A stretch of 64,000 nt of DNA from Alopecurus myosuroides (taxonomy: Eukaryota; Streptophyta; Magnoliopsida; Poales; Poaceae), in contig CM054062.1 of assembly GCA_028641055.1 (NCBI GenBank), forward strand, positions 18,037,639-18,101,638, given 5' to 3'. Position numbers and translations under genes: made by a program. The notes beneath the pieces are model-generated. The model did no database searches. It had not been told where the DNA came from and saw nothing but the letters and a program-made list of their open reading frames with translations. Numbering within the stretch: the stretch's first letter is position 1; each line of letters opens with the position of its first letter. This document shows positions 1-10,853 of the stretch, one piece after another.

Positions 1-109
1 AGGCCAGATATATGAAATAGCAAGTAGCAAGATCAAAAACCGAGAAGAAAGAAGAAGCCGAGAAGGAACAAGACCGAGAAGAAAAGATGCAATGAAGAGA
101 AAAACTTAC

Positions 110-3100
110 CGATCAGTTGGCGGCGCAGCTGCTGTAGCTTGGTTTTCCAGGACTCCTCGTTGCCAATATGCCTGTCTTGGATCTGGCGCAGGGTGTCCAT
201 CTGAGCGAAAAGATCAGCATTGGTCTTCTTCAGAGTCTCGCATTCAGACTCGAGGGCCCGTTCCTTGGCTCGGAAGGTGGTCTCGGCCTTGGCCTTCTCG
301 GCGATTGCCTTGTCCCTCTCGGCGCCAATCTTGACGGCATCTTGGAGTGCCTTCTGGAGCTGGAGCTGCAGCTTCTCCATCTCGGTGGTGTGGTCCTTCA
401 CCAGAGTAATGGCCTGGTCGGATAGCTGTTTCTCCACCTCCGCTGGCTTGACGCAATCTTGGTGTGCCACAGCAAATGACTTATGATCTTCTGCGAAAAG
501 ATAGATGAGGTTAGTAAATCAGCAGAGAGGAAACAGATTCAAGATCAAGCCGAGTAAACAGCAAACTCACCTTCAAGTCTCTTTATGGTGGCTTCGGAGT
601 CCGCCACGAAAGTGCGGCATTTCTCATGCTCATCGGCCAAGGCCTTCAGTTTGTCTGCAGAGAAGGAAAGGTTAGCGCGTAAGAAAGCAGAAGCGGGCGT
701 AAACATAAAACGCAGAAACCGCGTGGCTAAAGGCGTACCTTGCACTTCGGCCAGCTGTTGGGTGCTGTCGTTTGCATTTTTGCTCGCGGCCTCAGCAGCT
801 ATCTTCTCCTTCTCCAACGCAGCAATTCGCCTCCTGGCGATGGAGTGGTTCCACAGAAGGATGCGGTACAAGTGTGTCCGCTTAAGGACGCTATCCTGAG
901 AAGCGAGAAGAAGCGAGTTAGAAAAAGCAGAGAAGATTCAACCCGAGTAGGAGGCTACTCGGAGAGTATCCATCTACTCGGCTAGAATCTCGGGGACTGG
1001 GGGTGATGGTAAAGAACAAGGAAGGCGAATAGAAGAGAAGGAATCTCAACTCGGAAAAGGCAAAAAAGACTTACTGCGTAGCTCTGTTCGATATCTTCGG
1101 CATTCTTGCGGTGCAAGAACATCTTGGCTGCGAGGGTTGCAGTATCAGTGGAGACGGACATGGGCTGGTGTCCCAGATCAACCTTGTTCCAATCCACGCG
1201 GTAGTGGTCGATGGAGCCAAGGGTCAAGCCGTGCCATTTCTCCTCTCCGAGAACCCTGCTGTCCCACCTGGCGTTGATGTGGCCAACAGTGTCCAAAACC
1301 TGTTCAAGACCCTTGGAGGTTATTGGCTTGTCTTGGGCTCCCCGAGAAGCAATATTGACGGGTTTGTTTTGAGCTGGATCGAAGGGAGGAGTATTCCTGG
1401 CTACAGCTTTCCTTCCCTTCTGAATAGCTAAAGCTTTATCTTGGGGAGGGAAGCCGATGGTGTGTTGTTGGCTAACCTCGACCATGTAATCCGGGTAGCA
1501 GGGTTGGCCAGCTGCGCGTGCGTCGGTGGAGAGCGCAGCAGGAATGGGGCCGGACTCGCGGATCACGAGCGCTCCGCCTGTGGATGCGCCTTGGTCTCTG
1601 GCCCTTTTCTTCGTTTGCTCCTTCTCGATTCTCTGCTTCTCGAGATCCTCGGGTTTCTTCCCGTCAGACTTGGCCTTCGTCTTCTCGGCGGCAGTCTTCT
1701 CGGCAACTTGCTTCTCGGCCTTCCTCTGCTCAGCCTTGGCTCTTTTCTGCTCAGCCTTGGCCTCCTCAGCAGCCACCTTATCGGCAGTCTCCTTCTCAGA
1801 AAGGCCTTTCTCGGAACAGTAATCCCTCAGAGCATCAAGGGCCTGTTGCCTGGTTACTCGCCCAGGAGGGCTGGATGTGTCCTTGCTCTGTGGCGACGAG
1901 GAGGAAGTTGGTGGTGTAGGGCCTTGCGCAGTTGGTGGCGTAGGGCCTTGCGCAGTTGGTGGCGTAGGGCCTTGCGCAGTTGGTGGCGCCGCAGATCCAT
2001 CGCCCGGTGCAGCTCCTGGCTGAACACTACTCGGTGCGCCGCCTGGCAGTGGGTAGACATCTGCTATGGTAGCATCCGCGGCGGTGTCGTCTTTCACCAG
2101 CTGCTCGGCAGTGATGTTCTCTTGTGCAGCAGCCTCGGAGGTGGGCTGCTCCCGTTCCACTTCTGGCCGCTCAAGGGCGGCGGCGTCTTGCATTTCTTGT
2201 TCTTGGCTCTCCTCGGCGTTGCTAGCCGGAGGAGAAGGGGGTCTCTCTTCGTGAACGGTGGTATCTTGTGCTGCTGGCTCTGGTTCTGCTCCTCGAGCAT
2301 CACTAGCCTGTGCATTGGTGGCAGCAGCATTGGTGGCGTCGTTCTCGTCGTCAACAAGGTCGATCAGGGGTACTGCTGTCTCCCTGTCTTGGTCGGACGC
2401 AAAGGCTGCGTTCGCATCCATGGCAGGACTGCAGAGAAGAAAGAAATCAGGGATTGGAAGAAGATTTGGGAGAAAACAGTACTACGCGAGAAGGAGGGCA
2501 AACGAGAAGAGAACTCACGCAGTGGTGGATTTAAGCTGTCGTCGGGGTTTCTTTACAGTAACCTTCTTCTTCTTCTCGGCGGCCTCCTCCTTCTCGGCGG
2601 GCTTCTTCTTCTTGGCTGGAGGTGCCTGTACTCCGCTGCCGGTCCGCTTGCGGGTTTCGGGAGGGGCAGTAGACAGAGGTTGGACGACAAGGGGCGCATC
2701 GCCCTCGTTCTCGTCCTCATCCTCGTCGTCCTTCTCTGCAGCGGCCTCATCTGAGAAATTCAAAAGAGAAGAAGGAAGAATCAGAAACAGCAATGCAAGG
2801 GGTTGGTGTTTCTCAGAAACAAACAAGATGAAAATAACAATACCGTGAGAGCCTTCATCCGACCAAGTGCGGAGAGCATCGCGCTTGTCAGGAACGGGGC
2901 TGCTCTGTTCCGCGTCATCAAAAGGCAGCATGTCATCCTCCTCGCGGTCGTCGGACCAGTTTTCCTCAAAAACTTCGCGACTCTCAATCAACTGTCGAGT
3001 AAGAGTCTGAAAGACAGAGAAGGATCATAAGTCAACCGAGTATCAGGATGGAACTCTACTCGGATAGGCGTGCAAACACAAAGCACACTAAGCCTATGCA

Positions 3101-4218
3101 GTTTTCTAAGTATTCTACTCGAATAGGCGTGCAGACACAAAGCACACTAAGCCTATGCAGTTTTCTAAGTGTTCTACCCGGATAGGCGTGCAAACACAAA
3201 GCATACTAAGCCTAAGCGCGAGTCGACTAAGTGCTCTACTCGGTGCACCAGGTGATTGCTAGTCGGGGCGGAAAGGGAAGTTATCTACTCGGGAAGCAGA
3301 GGCGAAAATAGAGTAGGAACAGCGTACCCGGGCAATCGGTTGCGTGCGGCTGTACGGGACGAAACCATACCGCCACTTCTCGCTAAGGCTTGTCTTCAGA
3401 ATGTTCTTGGCATGATAGGCAACGTCGACGTCGTCGATTTCGATGGTGGTGGTCCTGGTGCAGTCGCGGGGGCCTCCCATGTAACACATGAGATGGCAGC
3501 GCTCCTGTAGAGGGAGCACTCGGCGCTTGATCCAGCACACCACCGGGTCGTCGTTCTTGAGGCCCAGTTTCTTCAGCTCGCCGAGTCTATCTTCTATCTC
3601 GATGGCGATTTCGTCGATGGTGGGATTCTCCTTCCAGTTCGACCCGAGTGGAGCACGATTCCTCCAAGCGGGCAGGTTGATTCGATCATCAACCGCACCC
3701 CCTTCCGTGGCGGGGACATTCTTGACGTAGAAGAACGTCTGCTGCCACATTCGGCAGGAATCCAGCCCCTGGATGCGGGGATGATTCGTCCCGGTCCGCT
3801 GCACCATCATGGCACAGCCCGTGTCGGTGGCGCGGCCGATGCCTGCGGCGTCTTTCTTCCCGACTGACTGTTGGCGAAGATTAAAATACCTGAGCCATGT
3901 ATCAGTCGTGGGCCTGATGCCGAGGAAAGCCTCGCAGACCACGGCATGGTAGGCGAGGAAGACGACCGCGTTGGGCGGCAGATGATGCATCTGCAGCCCG
4001 AAGTGATCGAGGAACTTGCGCAGGAAGTCGGAGGCGGGCAGTCCAAAGCCGCGCTCGAAGTGCGACATGAAGACCACCCGCTCGCCGTCCCGTGGAGCTG
4101 GCACAACCTCGTCGTCGGGTGCCCGGCACTCCACGCCGGGGGGAACCCTTCTGCTGGTCACGAGCCAGGCGAGATTGGCCTTGGTGACGGAGGAACCCGC
4201 CCAGCTAGCCTTGGCCAT
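110..4218 (-). CDS. Antisense gene of element A (Transposase_28 plus coiled coil), 3' end outside window
   Basis: Seven exons can be joined on the minus strand with GT-AG introns and no stop: 4218-3328, 3006-2844, 2750-2519, 2428-1075, 895-739, 654-571 and 490-110, about 1,087 codons so far; the last exon lies left of the window. Phases agree at every junction. Exon 1 is a Transposase_28 domain (old name 'putative gypsy type transposon'), with the signature DGERVVFMSHFERGFGLP, then LPPNAVVF and EAFLGI. Exons 2-3 are acidic then lysine-rich (a possible nuclear localisation signal). Exon 4 has proline-rich repeats, a long Ala/Glu/Lys coiled coil and a conserved C-terminal block. Exons 5-7 are coiled coils. 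I chose ATG 4218 because it begins MAKASWAG just before the conserved domain and follows a TATA box; an upstream in-frame ATG at 4506 lies 5' of that box. The protein's role is unknown. Exon limits are inferred by eye. Confidence 0.72.
1907..1988 (-). repeat. 24-bp tandem repeat inside an exon of the antisense gene
   Basis: Three to four copies of a 24-bp unit containing GTAGGGCCTTGCGCAG follow head to tail. They encode repeated TAQGPTPP octapeptides and keep the reading frame. Confidence 0.85.
3055..3237. repeat. 59-bp tandem repeat in the first intron of the antisense gene of A
   Basis: Three copies with a period of 59 bases, starting near 3061, 3120 and 3179, share GATAGGCGTGCAAACACAAA and AGCACACTAAGCC. 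The third copy diverges at its end. The array lies wholly inside the intron 3327-3007. Confidence 0.85.
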
Positions 4219-4381
4219 CGTTGCGAGTGGAGGAGTGGATGATTTCGAATGGAGTTGCTCGGTGGAGTGAGTCCGCGGCGGCGCGGAAGCTTGCGCGGCG
4301 GCGGAGGGCTCGGTGGCGAAGAAGAACAAGAGGCAGAAGGGGAAAAGTGCAGGGAAGGGGAAAAGGAAGTTACCGCGGGGG

Positions 4382-4389
4382 TATTTATA
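4382..4389 (-). promoter_or_regulatory. TATA box of the antisense gene in element A
   Basis: Read on the minus strand this is TATAAATA, 164 bases upstream of the ATG at 4218 in GC-rich sequence. The antisense genes of B and C have a matching box at similar distance, which supports a real internal promoter separate from the LTR. Confidence 0.55.
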
Positions 4390-4905
4390 CCTCCCTCGCG
4401 AGATTACCGTTACCACCGCGGAAGTGGGATCGACTGTGGCGTGTGGTGGGTCCTGTGGCCGACTAGAAACGCACACAAGCGCGGGCTGCGCGCGTGACGG
4501 CCGCATTTGATCCCACCATCAGATCGTGGCCAGTAATTGCGCGTGATGGGACATGACGGCCGGTGGGCCCACAGCGTGAAAACTGGACGCGTGGCGTCGT
4601 GTCCTGGGCAACCAAACGACGAGGTCGTGGATGCTTGACACGTGGGCAGTGCCTGCGTGAAGGGCTGGATGTTGCTCTGCGCTGCAGAGGCTCAGTTTGC
4701 GAATTTTCACTAAGTCTTTTTACTCGGAAGCAGAGTAGAAAGCAAGCGCTACTCAGAAGAGAGGAAACTCAAGGTACTCTCCAGATAGCTACTCGGAGGT
4801 TCTACTCGGCATCTTGAAGTTCAAGGGCTGAGATGCAAAGGCTGGTTTTAAGCTGGCAGAGCCTAGTGAACAAGTTCGCAAGACTCAACCAGCTTCGGGG
4901 ACTGC

Positions 4906-5816
4906 TGTCGGGGGGTTACCCCCGAGTAGGGTAAAGACAGGTGGTAAAGGCCGCTTACAGAAGAGAGGTTTGGTCGAGTAGCCGACTACCGGGTACTCGC
5001 TACCCGGTCGACTGCTACTCGGTCTCACCTCAAGATGACCAGAAGGAGATATCAATCAAGTTCTACCCTGACGAGTAGAAGGTTTGGCCCGAGTACAATT
5101 GGTGGGAACCATTGGCGGGAACCTACTCGGGCCAGAAAGTCAAAGGAGCCGTTCTGACACAGGATCCCGCGTATCCTGGGTCCGTACTTGGCAGCATTCG
5201 AACTACTGTTCACGTGGGGACGGCCTGCCTGACAGTGACAGCATGGAAGCAGGCCGTGGCAGGATAAGGGGGGCCTACTCTGTGCCTAGGTACAGTGATA
5301 CCAGTCTGTCCCCTAGTTTTGCCCAACGACTTTACGAAAGCTGCCAAGGTTAGGAACCAAAGCTGTCAGCGGGTACTCGGAGAAAGGACAGTGTGCACAC
5401 TATGTCGACACTTGTCTAAGATTTGGACGTATCCGGCTGGGCACCGTGTATATAAGGTGCCCCGCCGCCTCCTGCGCGAGGCAGGCTCTCACACGTACAC
5501 ACAGGCTCATAGGAAACCCTAGAATCCCTAAGTTCTTGACCTAGCTCTACTCGGAGAGGAGAGAAAGGCTACTCGGTAGCGTTACCATTTGTACTGTGGC
5601 TACTCGGAGAGACATCATAATACATAGAGAAAGGCAGGAGTAGGGGTTTTACCTCCACACGAGGGCCCTGAACCTGGGTACATCGTGTTGTTTGTGTTGT
5701 GTGGATCTCACCTCACGCGGCTACTCGTCGCGTGATCCCTCCCCGGACACCTCCAGCGTCCATCGTCCCCACATCTTTAGCCATCCCATGGCATCTGCCG
5801 TGACACCACCACGACA
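4906..5816 (+). repeat. 3' LTR of element A
   Basis: The 911-bp LTR starts TGTCGGGGGGTTACCCCCG and ends CCACGACA, with short inverted ends TGTCG/CGACA. The start holds a perfect stem CGGGGG/CCCCCG. A purine-rich tract, TTCGGGGACTGC, precedes it at 4894-4905. A TATA box (TATATAAG, 5449-5456) followed by a transcribed-looking stretch fixes the orientation as plus. Confidence 0.85.
5449..5456 (+). promoter_or_regulatory. LTR promoter TATA box, element A
   Basis: TATATAAG in the middle of the LTR, on the strand expected for transcription of gag-pol. Confidence 0.6.
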
Positions 5817-5822
5817 AGTGCT

Positions 5823-6295
5823 ATGGAACATATGAATGAGCTTTCATCTTTGAGTAGTTTATTTTCTGATGATATTAAGATACACACTTACTTTGTTGCC
5901 AGGATCTTCCCTTTCTCCTTGAAAGATGAAGCTAAAACTTGGTTTAACAATTTTTCACCTGGATCTATTGATAGTCCTATGAGATTGGTTAATGCTTTCT
6001 TTCAAAAATATTTTCCTGCTAGTGCTCAACATGCTGCTTTGCAGAATATCTTTAACTTTAAGCAAATTGAAGGAGAGAAAATGTATGAATCTTGGTCAAG
6101 GTTTTCTTCTTTAATAAGAGCTAGCTCTGGCAATCCATTACCAAAAAAATGAGCTCCTAGATATATATTTTGCAATGGACTAACTATTGAATCTAGGAGA
6201 TACCTGGATAGTTGTGCTAGTTGTGTTTTCAGGAAAAGAACTCCAGAAGAAGCTGAGGAATTATTGGCTAAAATAGCCAAAAATCATGATGATTA
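5823..6295 (+). pseudogene. Gag fragment of element E (first copy)
   Basis: This encodes the retrotransposon gag core, including LKDEAKTWFNNF, FFQKYFPAS and FNFKQIEGEKM. Compared with the second copy (23034-23567) an extra A in the run near 6145 breaks the frame, and a stop follows near 6296. The N-terminal part is cut off by element A. Gag assembles the virus-like particle of the retrotransposon. Confidence 0.85.
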
Positions 6296-6359
6296 GACTA
6301 TAGCTGAGCCTACACCAACACACAACCCAACACTAATACCAACACCCAAGAAGAGGGGA

Positions 6360-6977
6360 ATGATTGAATTAAATGATGAAGTGATGAGGGAAGCCAAGAA
6401 ATCTCTTAAAGAGATGGGTATTAAATTTGAAGATGTGAAGAATCTACCACCTATAGAAGAATTATGTGAGACAATTCCTCATCCATCAACAGTTGAGGTA
6501 CACTCTCTCCAATATTTTCATAATAGAGATATTCCCTATTCTAAACCACCTAATCAATGCTTAGATGAATTTTATAGTTATGTTGTTAAGGGAGACAATT
6601 TTAATATGAGAATGCATAATCATCTAATGGAAAACTCTAAAGCTATTGATAATTTGCATGGTATTATTGAGAGAACCTCTAATGATGTTAAAATGCTTGT
6701 TAAACATTTTCATATGGTTCAAACTCAAAATGATCAACTTACTAAGGTGCAAAAAGAATTGCTAACTAATGCTTCTAGAGAAAAACATGTTTGTGAAATA
6801 ATTACTAGAAGTGGTATTTCTACTCAGGATCCCTTGTATCCTGAGGGACATCCTAAAATAATTGAACAAGATTCTCAACAACCTAAAAACAATAGTTCTC
6901 CTTCTAAGAAAAAGAAGAAGAGACATAAAACTGTTGTAGAATCTCCTGAACCTGCTAAAATTCCTAATAGTATATGA
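6360..6977 (+). pseudogene. C-terminal gag region of element E
   Basis: An open stretch of 205 codons begins MIELNDEVMREAKK and ends in a Ser/Lys-rich tail with KKKKKRHK before a stop. It continues the first gag after the frameshift and leads into the protease frame, from which it is separated by a further shift near 6970. It is typical of the linker between Athila gag and protease; no zinc knuckle was seen. Confidence 0.7.
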
Positions 6978-7917
6978 TATATCTATCTCTGATGCTAAAA
7001 CTGAAAGTGGTAATGATAAGAGTGATGCTTCTGATAAAGAAGAAACTGAAGTTGAACCTCAAAAGCAAACTAAAACTGCAAAGTATACTAAGGAGGATTT
7101 CATTTCTAAACATGGTAATGAGAGAGAACCTTGGGTACAAAAAGCAATGCCTTTTCCTAATAAGAAACACAAATCAAAGGAGGAAGAACATTATAACAAG
7201 TTTTGTGAACGAATGAAACCTTTGTTTTTGCAAATTCCTTTGATTGATGCAATTAAGCTGCCTCCTTATTCTAAATATATGAAATATATTGTCTCTAACA
7301 AAAGGAAAATTCCTAATGGGGAAATTTCCACTATGCTTGCTAATTACTCTTTCAATAGCAAGGTTCCAAAGAAGCTTGGAGATCCTGTTATTCCTACTAT
7401 TCCTTGTTCCATTAAAAATAATTATGTTAGAACTGCTTTATGTGATTTGGGAGCAGGAGTTAGTGTTATGCCTTTTTATCTTTATAAGAGACTCTCTCTG
7501 GAAAAAAATTTACCCGCTGATATATCTTTGCAAATGGCTGATAAATCTAGTGCTATTCTTGTTGGTATATGTGAGAATGTTCATGTTCAACTGACTACTA
7601 ACTGTTTGATATTAACTGACTTTGTTGTGTTGGAAATGCCTGAAGATGATAATATGTCTATTATTCTTGGGAGACCTTTTCTTAACACTCCAGTGGCTGT
7701 TATTGATTGCAATCAAGGAAAAGTAACTTTTAATGTTTATGATAAAGATCACACAGTTTATTTTCCCAAGAAGATTGATAGGAGATATGATCTAAATTCA
7801 ATTGAAAATATTGAGACCATCAAGATTGGAGAATTCTATTGTCCCATTCCAATGCCCCCAAAAGAATATGAAATTATTATGATTGGGACTATGTCTATAA
7901 AGGTTGAGGTAACATAA
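6973..7917 (+). CDS. Aspartic protease region of element E
   Basis: The frame is open from about 6973; the first ATG is at 7147. It contains an Athila retropepsin. The active-site motif reads ALCDLGAGVSVMP and the second conserved block ILGRPFLNT matches the family's (I/L)LGRPFL. It should cleave the Gag-Pol precursor. The frame ends at 7917 with no reverse transcriptase behind it, so the whole RT-RNase H-integrase part is missing from this copy. It was probably expressed as part of gag-pol rather than from its own start. Confidence 0.8.
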   Translation, partial: YDISISDAKTESGNDKSDASDKEETEVEPQKQTKTAKYTKEDFISKHGNEREPWVQKAMPFPNKKHKSKEEEHYNKFCERMKPLFLQIPLIDAIKLPPYSKYMKYIVSNKRKIPNGEISTMLANYSFNSKVPKKLGDPVIPTIPCSIKNNYVRTALCDLGAGVSVMPFYLYKRLSLEKNLPADISLQMADKSSAILVGICENVHVQLTTNCLILTDFVVLEMPEDDNMSIILGRPFLNTPVAVIDCNQGKVTFNVYDKDHTVYFPKKIDRRYDLNSIENIETIKIGEFYCPIPMPPKEYEIIMIGTMSIKVEVT

Positions 7918-8792
7918 TAATTTAGTGATAAGCAAAGTTTTGCTTCATATAAAAATTGTTTTGGTAACAAGACTTGATCAACCTTGTTAACAAAGTGATT
8001 TTGAATGAAGAGGACAATGTTTTCACTATGTTTTCACTTTAACCTTTATGTTTTCACCATGTTCTCACCATGCTACTTTATTATAATTATGATTTCCACC
8101 ATCCATAGCCATGTTTTCATCTTGATTACTGTGGTTACTTATGTTTTAACTACCCATAATTTTGTTTTCACCACTTCCACCTTTGTTTTCTCTGGTTATT
8201 TGCCTATTGGAGTGTCTTAGAACCTCTGTAGTTCTGGTTTTAGTTTTGTTTTCAACTTTATACATTTTTTTCTGGTTTTTAATTATTTATTAAATTCTAG
8301 AAATTGCTCAAAAATGAAGTTTCTCTAAAAATTCTAGAAAAAATATATTAAATTTCTACGTAAAAATGAGACAAAGAGGCACCTGGTAGACCCTAGGGGA
8401 ACCCACAATGCAGGCACACCATGCCTGGGCGCGGCCTGGCCCTGGTGGTGCCTACACATCGTGTGGGGCCCCCTGGCCCTCCACTAGCTCTCCTCCCGGA
8501 CAAATACTCCTCTCTCTCTCCCAAACTCGATAACATTCCTAGAACCCGAGCTCTTGCTGTTCTTCTTCCCGAATTTCTCGATATCTTTGCTCAGCCCATC
8601 ATTGTTGCTGAAATTTGGTGCATTTGCTCTCCGGTATGTGACTCCTACGATTATCCAAGTAGAATTTTATTTGGTGGACTATTTCATGAGTATTTTGGTA
8701 TTATAGGTGACAGGTTGTGTGAGCTATCATGCTTGATTTGTGTGAAATAATTTAGTTTTGATGCATGTTTAGCCCTCCTACAAGTCTCTATA
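7918..8792 (+). other. Noncoding 3' region of element E
   Basis: No gene seen. Positions 8005-8200 hold a T-rich, loosely repeated stretch built on the word TTTTCACCATG. From about 8380 it becomes GC-rich (8400-8500) and then returns to AT-rich sequence up to the CACTA insertion. In related elements this is the spacer before the ORF-1/env-like region. Confidence 0.5.
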
Positions 8793-9060
8793 CACTAGTG
8801 GAATCAACCCCTCTCGTCCAGGGGGCCAGGGGGCACCTGTCCCGGTTGCAACCAGATCCGGGACCTATGCCACGCATTGGTCCCGGTTTGTGTGCCCGGG
8901 GCAGCAGAAATCGCCTGGGGGCATTGGTCCCGGTTCGTTGGGAGATATTGGTCCCGGTTCGTGCCAGGGACCGGGACCAATGCATAGCCACAGGCCACGT
9001 GGCACGCGAATGAGAATTTGTCCCGGTTCAGGCCACGAACTGGGACCAATGTCCCCCTTC
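8793..9060 (+). repeat. Left terminal and subterminal repeat region of the CACTA element
   Basis: After the terminal inverted repeat, the word TCCCGGTT and its complement recur several times (about 8834, 8880, 8933, 8955, 8970, 9020). Such subterminal arrays bind the CACTA transposase or its accessory protein in the En/Spm system. A TATA-like CCTATATATACTG at about 9062 follows and could drive the transposase. Confidence 0.75.
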
Positions 9061-9347
9061 CCCTATATATACTGCCCCAGCCCCCCCTCCATCTTTTTTT
9101 TTGCTTGGAGGTGTGAGGGAGGTGGGTGTTAGTGTGTGTTATTTTACTATGCACACGAGGTGTTCGACGAAATTCCCGAGCCACACATAAGCTCACAGAA
9201 AATGGCATCTTCGACCGAGGTTAACAAACTTATCTTTTTCATTTGTAACTGATACATAAATAAGTAGTATTTGTCAATGTACTGTGGTCATTTCTGTATT
9301 AATATGTTATTGTAATGTATTTTGATAAACTTAATTATACGATGTAG

Positions 9348-10445
9348 ATGGATGCACGGCAGCGATGGATGTACGGTGACCGACGCACTTCCGAGTATAT
9401 GGCAGGCCTGAATGCATTCCTTGCTGTAGCTCGGGCGAACAAAGATAATGGCTTCATGTGTTGCCCATGTGTTTATTGTCGGAACGTCAGAGAGCACTCT
9501 TCCGAAAGAATCCTTCACGGCCATCTACTTCGGAGAGGTTTCATGCCCGGCTATAATTGCTGGACGAAGCATGGAGAAAGAGGGTTTGTGATGGAAGACG
9601 ATGAAGAAGATGAAGATCCTTTGTTCCCTGAATACGACGATACTGCAATGGAAGAGAATGCAGAAGAAGGAGGTGATCAAGAACAGGCATCAGAAGAGCC
9701 CGATGATGATCTTGGCCGAGTTATTGCTGATGCAAGGGAAGACTGTGAAAATAAATTGGAGAGGTTGAAGCTGGAAGCCATGTTAGAGGATCACAAAAAA
9801 TTGTTGTACCCAAATTGCGAAGATGGTAGCACAAAGCTCGGTACCACACTGGAGTTGCTGAAATGGAAGGCACAGAACGGTGTGACTGACAAGGCATTTG
9901 AGAGTTTATTTCAACTAATGAAGCCAAAACTTCCAAAGGATAACGAATTGCCTGAGAGTACGTACGAAGCAAAGAAAGCTCGCTGCCCTCTAAGATTAGA
10001 TGTGCAGAAGATACATGCATGCATTAATGACTGCATCCTCTACCGCGGTGAGAAGTACGAAAATTTGTACGAGTGTCCGGTATGCACTGTACTGCGGTAT
10101 AAGATCAGAGCAGATGACCCTGGTGATGTTGACGGTGAGCCCCTCCGTAAGAGGGTTCCTGCTAAGGTGATGTGGTATGCTCCTATAATACCACGGTTGA
10201 AACGTCTGTTCAGAAACAAAGAGCATGCTAGGTTGTTGCGCTGGCACAAAGAAGACCGTAAGAAATACGGAAAGTTGAGGCACCCCGCCGATGGATCGCA
10301 GTGGAGAAAGATCGAGAGAGACTTCCCAGACTTTACAGGAGAGGCGAGAAACTTATGGTTTGGTCTAAGTACAGATGGCGAGAAACTTATGGCACACCCA
10401 CCCACTTTTCTGTTTCTCTCTCCTCCGTCTGTTGGCGATGTGTAA
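9348..10445 (+). pseudogene. CACTA transposase (TNP2-like), N-terminal part only
   Basis: The ORF (365 codons) starts with the transposase-associated domain, with RRTSEYMAGLNAF, CCPCVYCRN and HLLRRGFMPGYNCW. An acidic linker follows, then the start of the Transposase_21/TNP2 domain with INDCILYRGEKYENLYECPVC and RLKRLFRN. The conserved block that normally reads like 'LSTDGMNPFG' stops after LSTDG, where the frame runs into the tandem duplication at 10391. The catalytic part is absent. A 16-bp direct repeat (10343-10358 and 10377-10392) brackets the break, which suggests a deletion or slippage event. The intact protein would cut and join the CACTA ends. Confidence 0.88.
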
Positions 10446-10735
10446 TAATAAGCGTGGAATACATGATCATATAGTTCTGTTTGATCAGTATTTTGTATTG
10501 ACCGGTAAAAAGCTGACAACTATGACCAGCCTAATTTCATTATTATTCCAACCAGCGGCACACCCACCCACTTTGCTGTTTCTCTCTCCTCCGTCTGTTG
10601 GCGATGTGTAATAATAAGCGTGGAATTCATGATCATATAGTTCTGTTTGATCAGTATTTTGTATTGACCGGTAAAAAGCTGACAACTATGACCAGCCTGA
10701 TTTCATTATTATTCCAACCAGCGGCACACCCACCC
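10391..10735 (+). repeat. Two-copy tandem duplication, 168-bp period
   Basis: Two near-identical copies start GGCACACCCACCCAC (about 10391 and 10559); a third copy begins at about 10725 but stops after the first 13 bases. They lie just where the transposase frame is lost. Confidence 0.88.
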
Positions 10736-10853
10736 GAGTATGAGATAACTGTAGGCAGATATTGCAGGCACACTTCGAAGTGATAGTACGGATACCATCC
10801 TGACAGATATCCTTAAAACAGAAATAGATCTTCGGTACTACCTTGGAGTTCAA

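Larger units (their letters stand above)
1..5816 (+). mobile_element. Element A: Tat-type Ty3/Gypsy retrotransposon, 3' part
   Basis: Only the 3' part of this LTR retrotransposon is in the window. It ends with a complete LTR (4906-5816) whose TATA box points rightwards, so the sense strand is plus and gag-pol lies left of position 1. Between pol and the 3' LTR is a spliced gene on the minus strand (4218 to beyond 110) encoding a Transposase_28-type protein. An antisense gene between integrase and 3' LTR is known from Tat-lineage elements such as Grande, RIRE2 and Retand. The element interrupts the gag of element E: the sequence after 5816 resumes a gag that also occurs, uninterrupted at this point, near 23020-23040. 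Right-hand target copy is AGTGC (5817-5821); the left copy is outside the window. Confidence 0.85.

Noticed and set aside
1441..2754. 437-codon plus-strand ORF
   Set aside because: It lies opposite exons of the antisense gene in A and is a Leu/Gly-rich shadow of the Ala/Glu/Lys-rich coding strand.
8421..9013. Plus-strand ORFs around the left CACTA end
   Set aside because: They cross the element boundary and the subterminal repeats; no family similarity.
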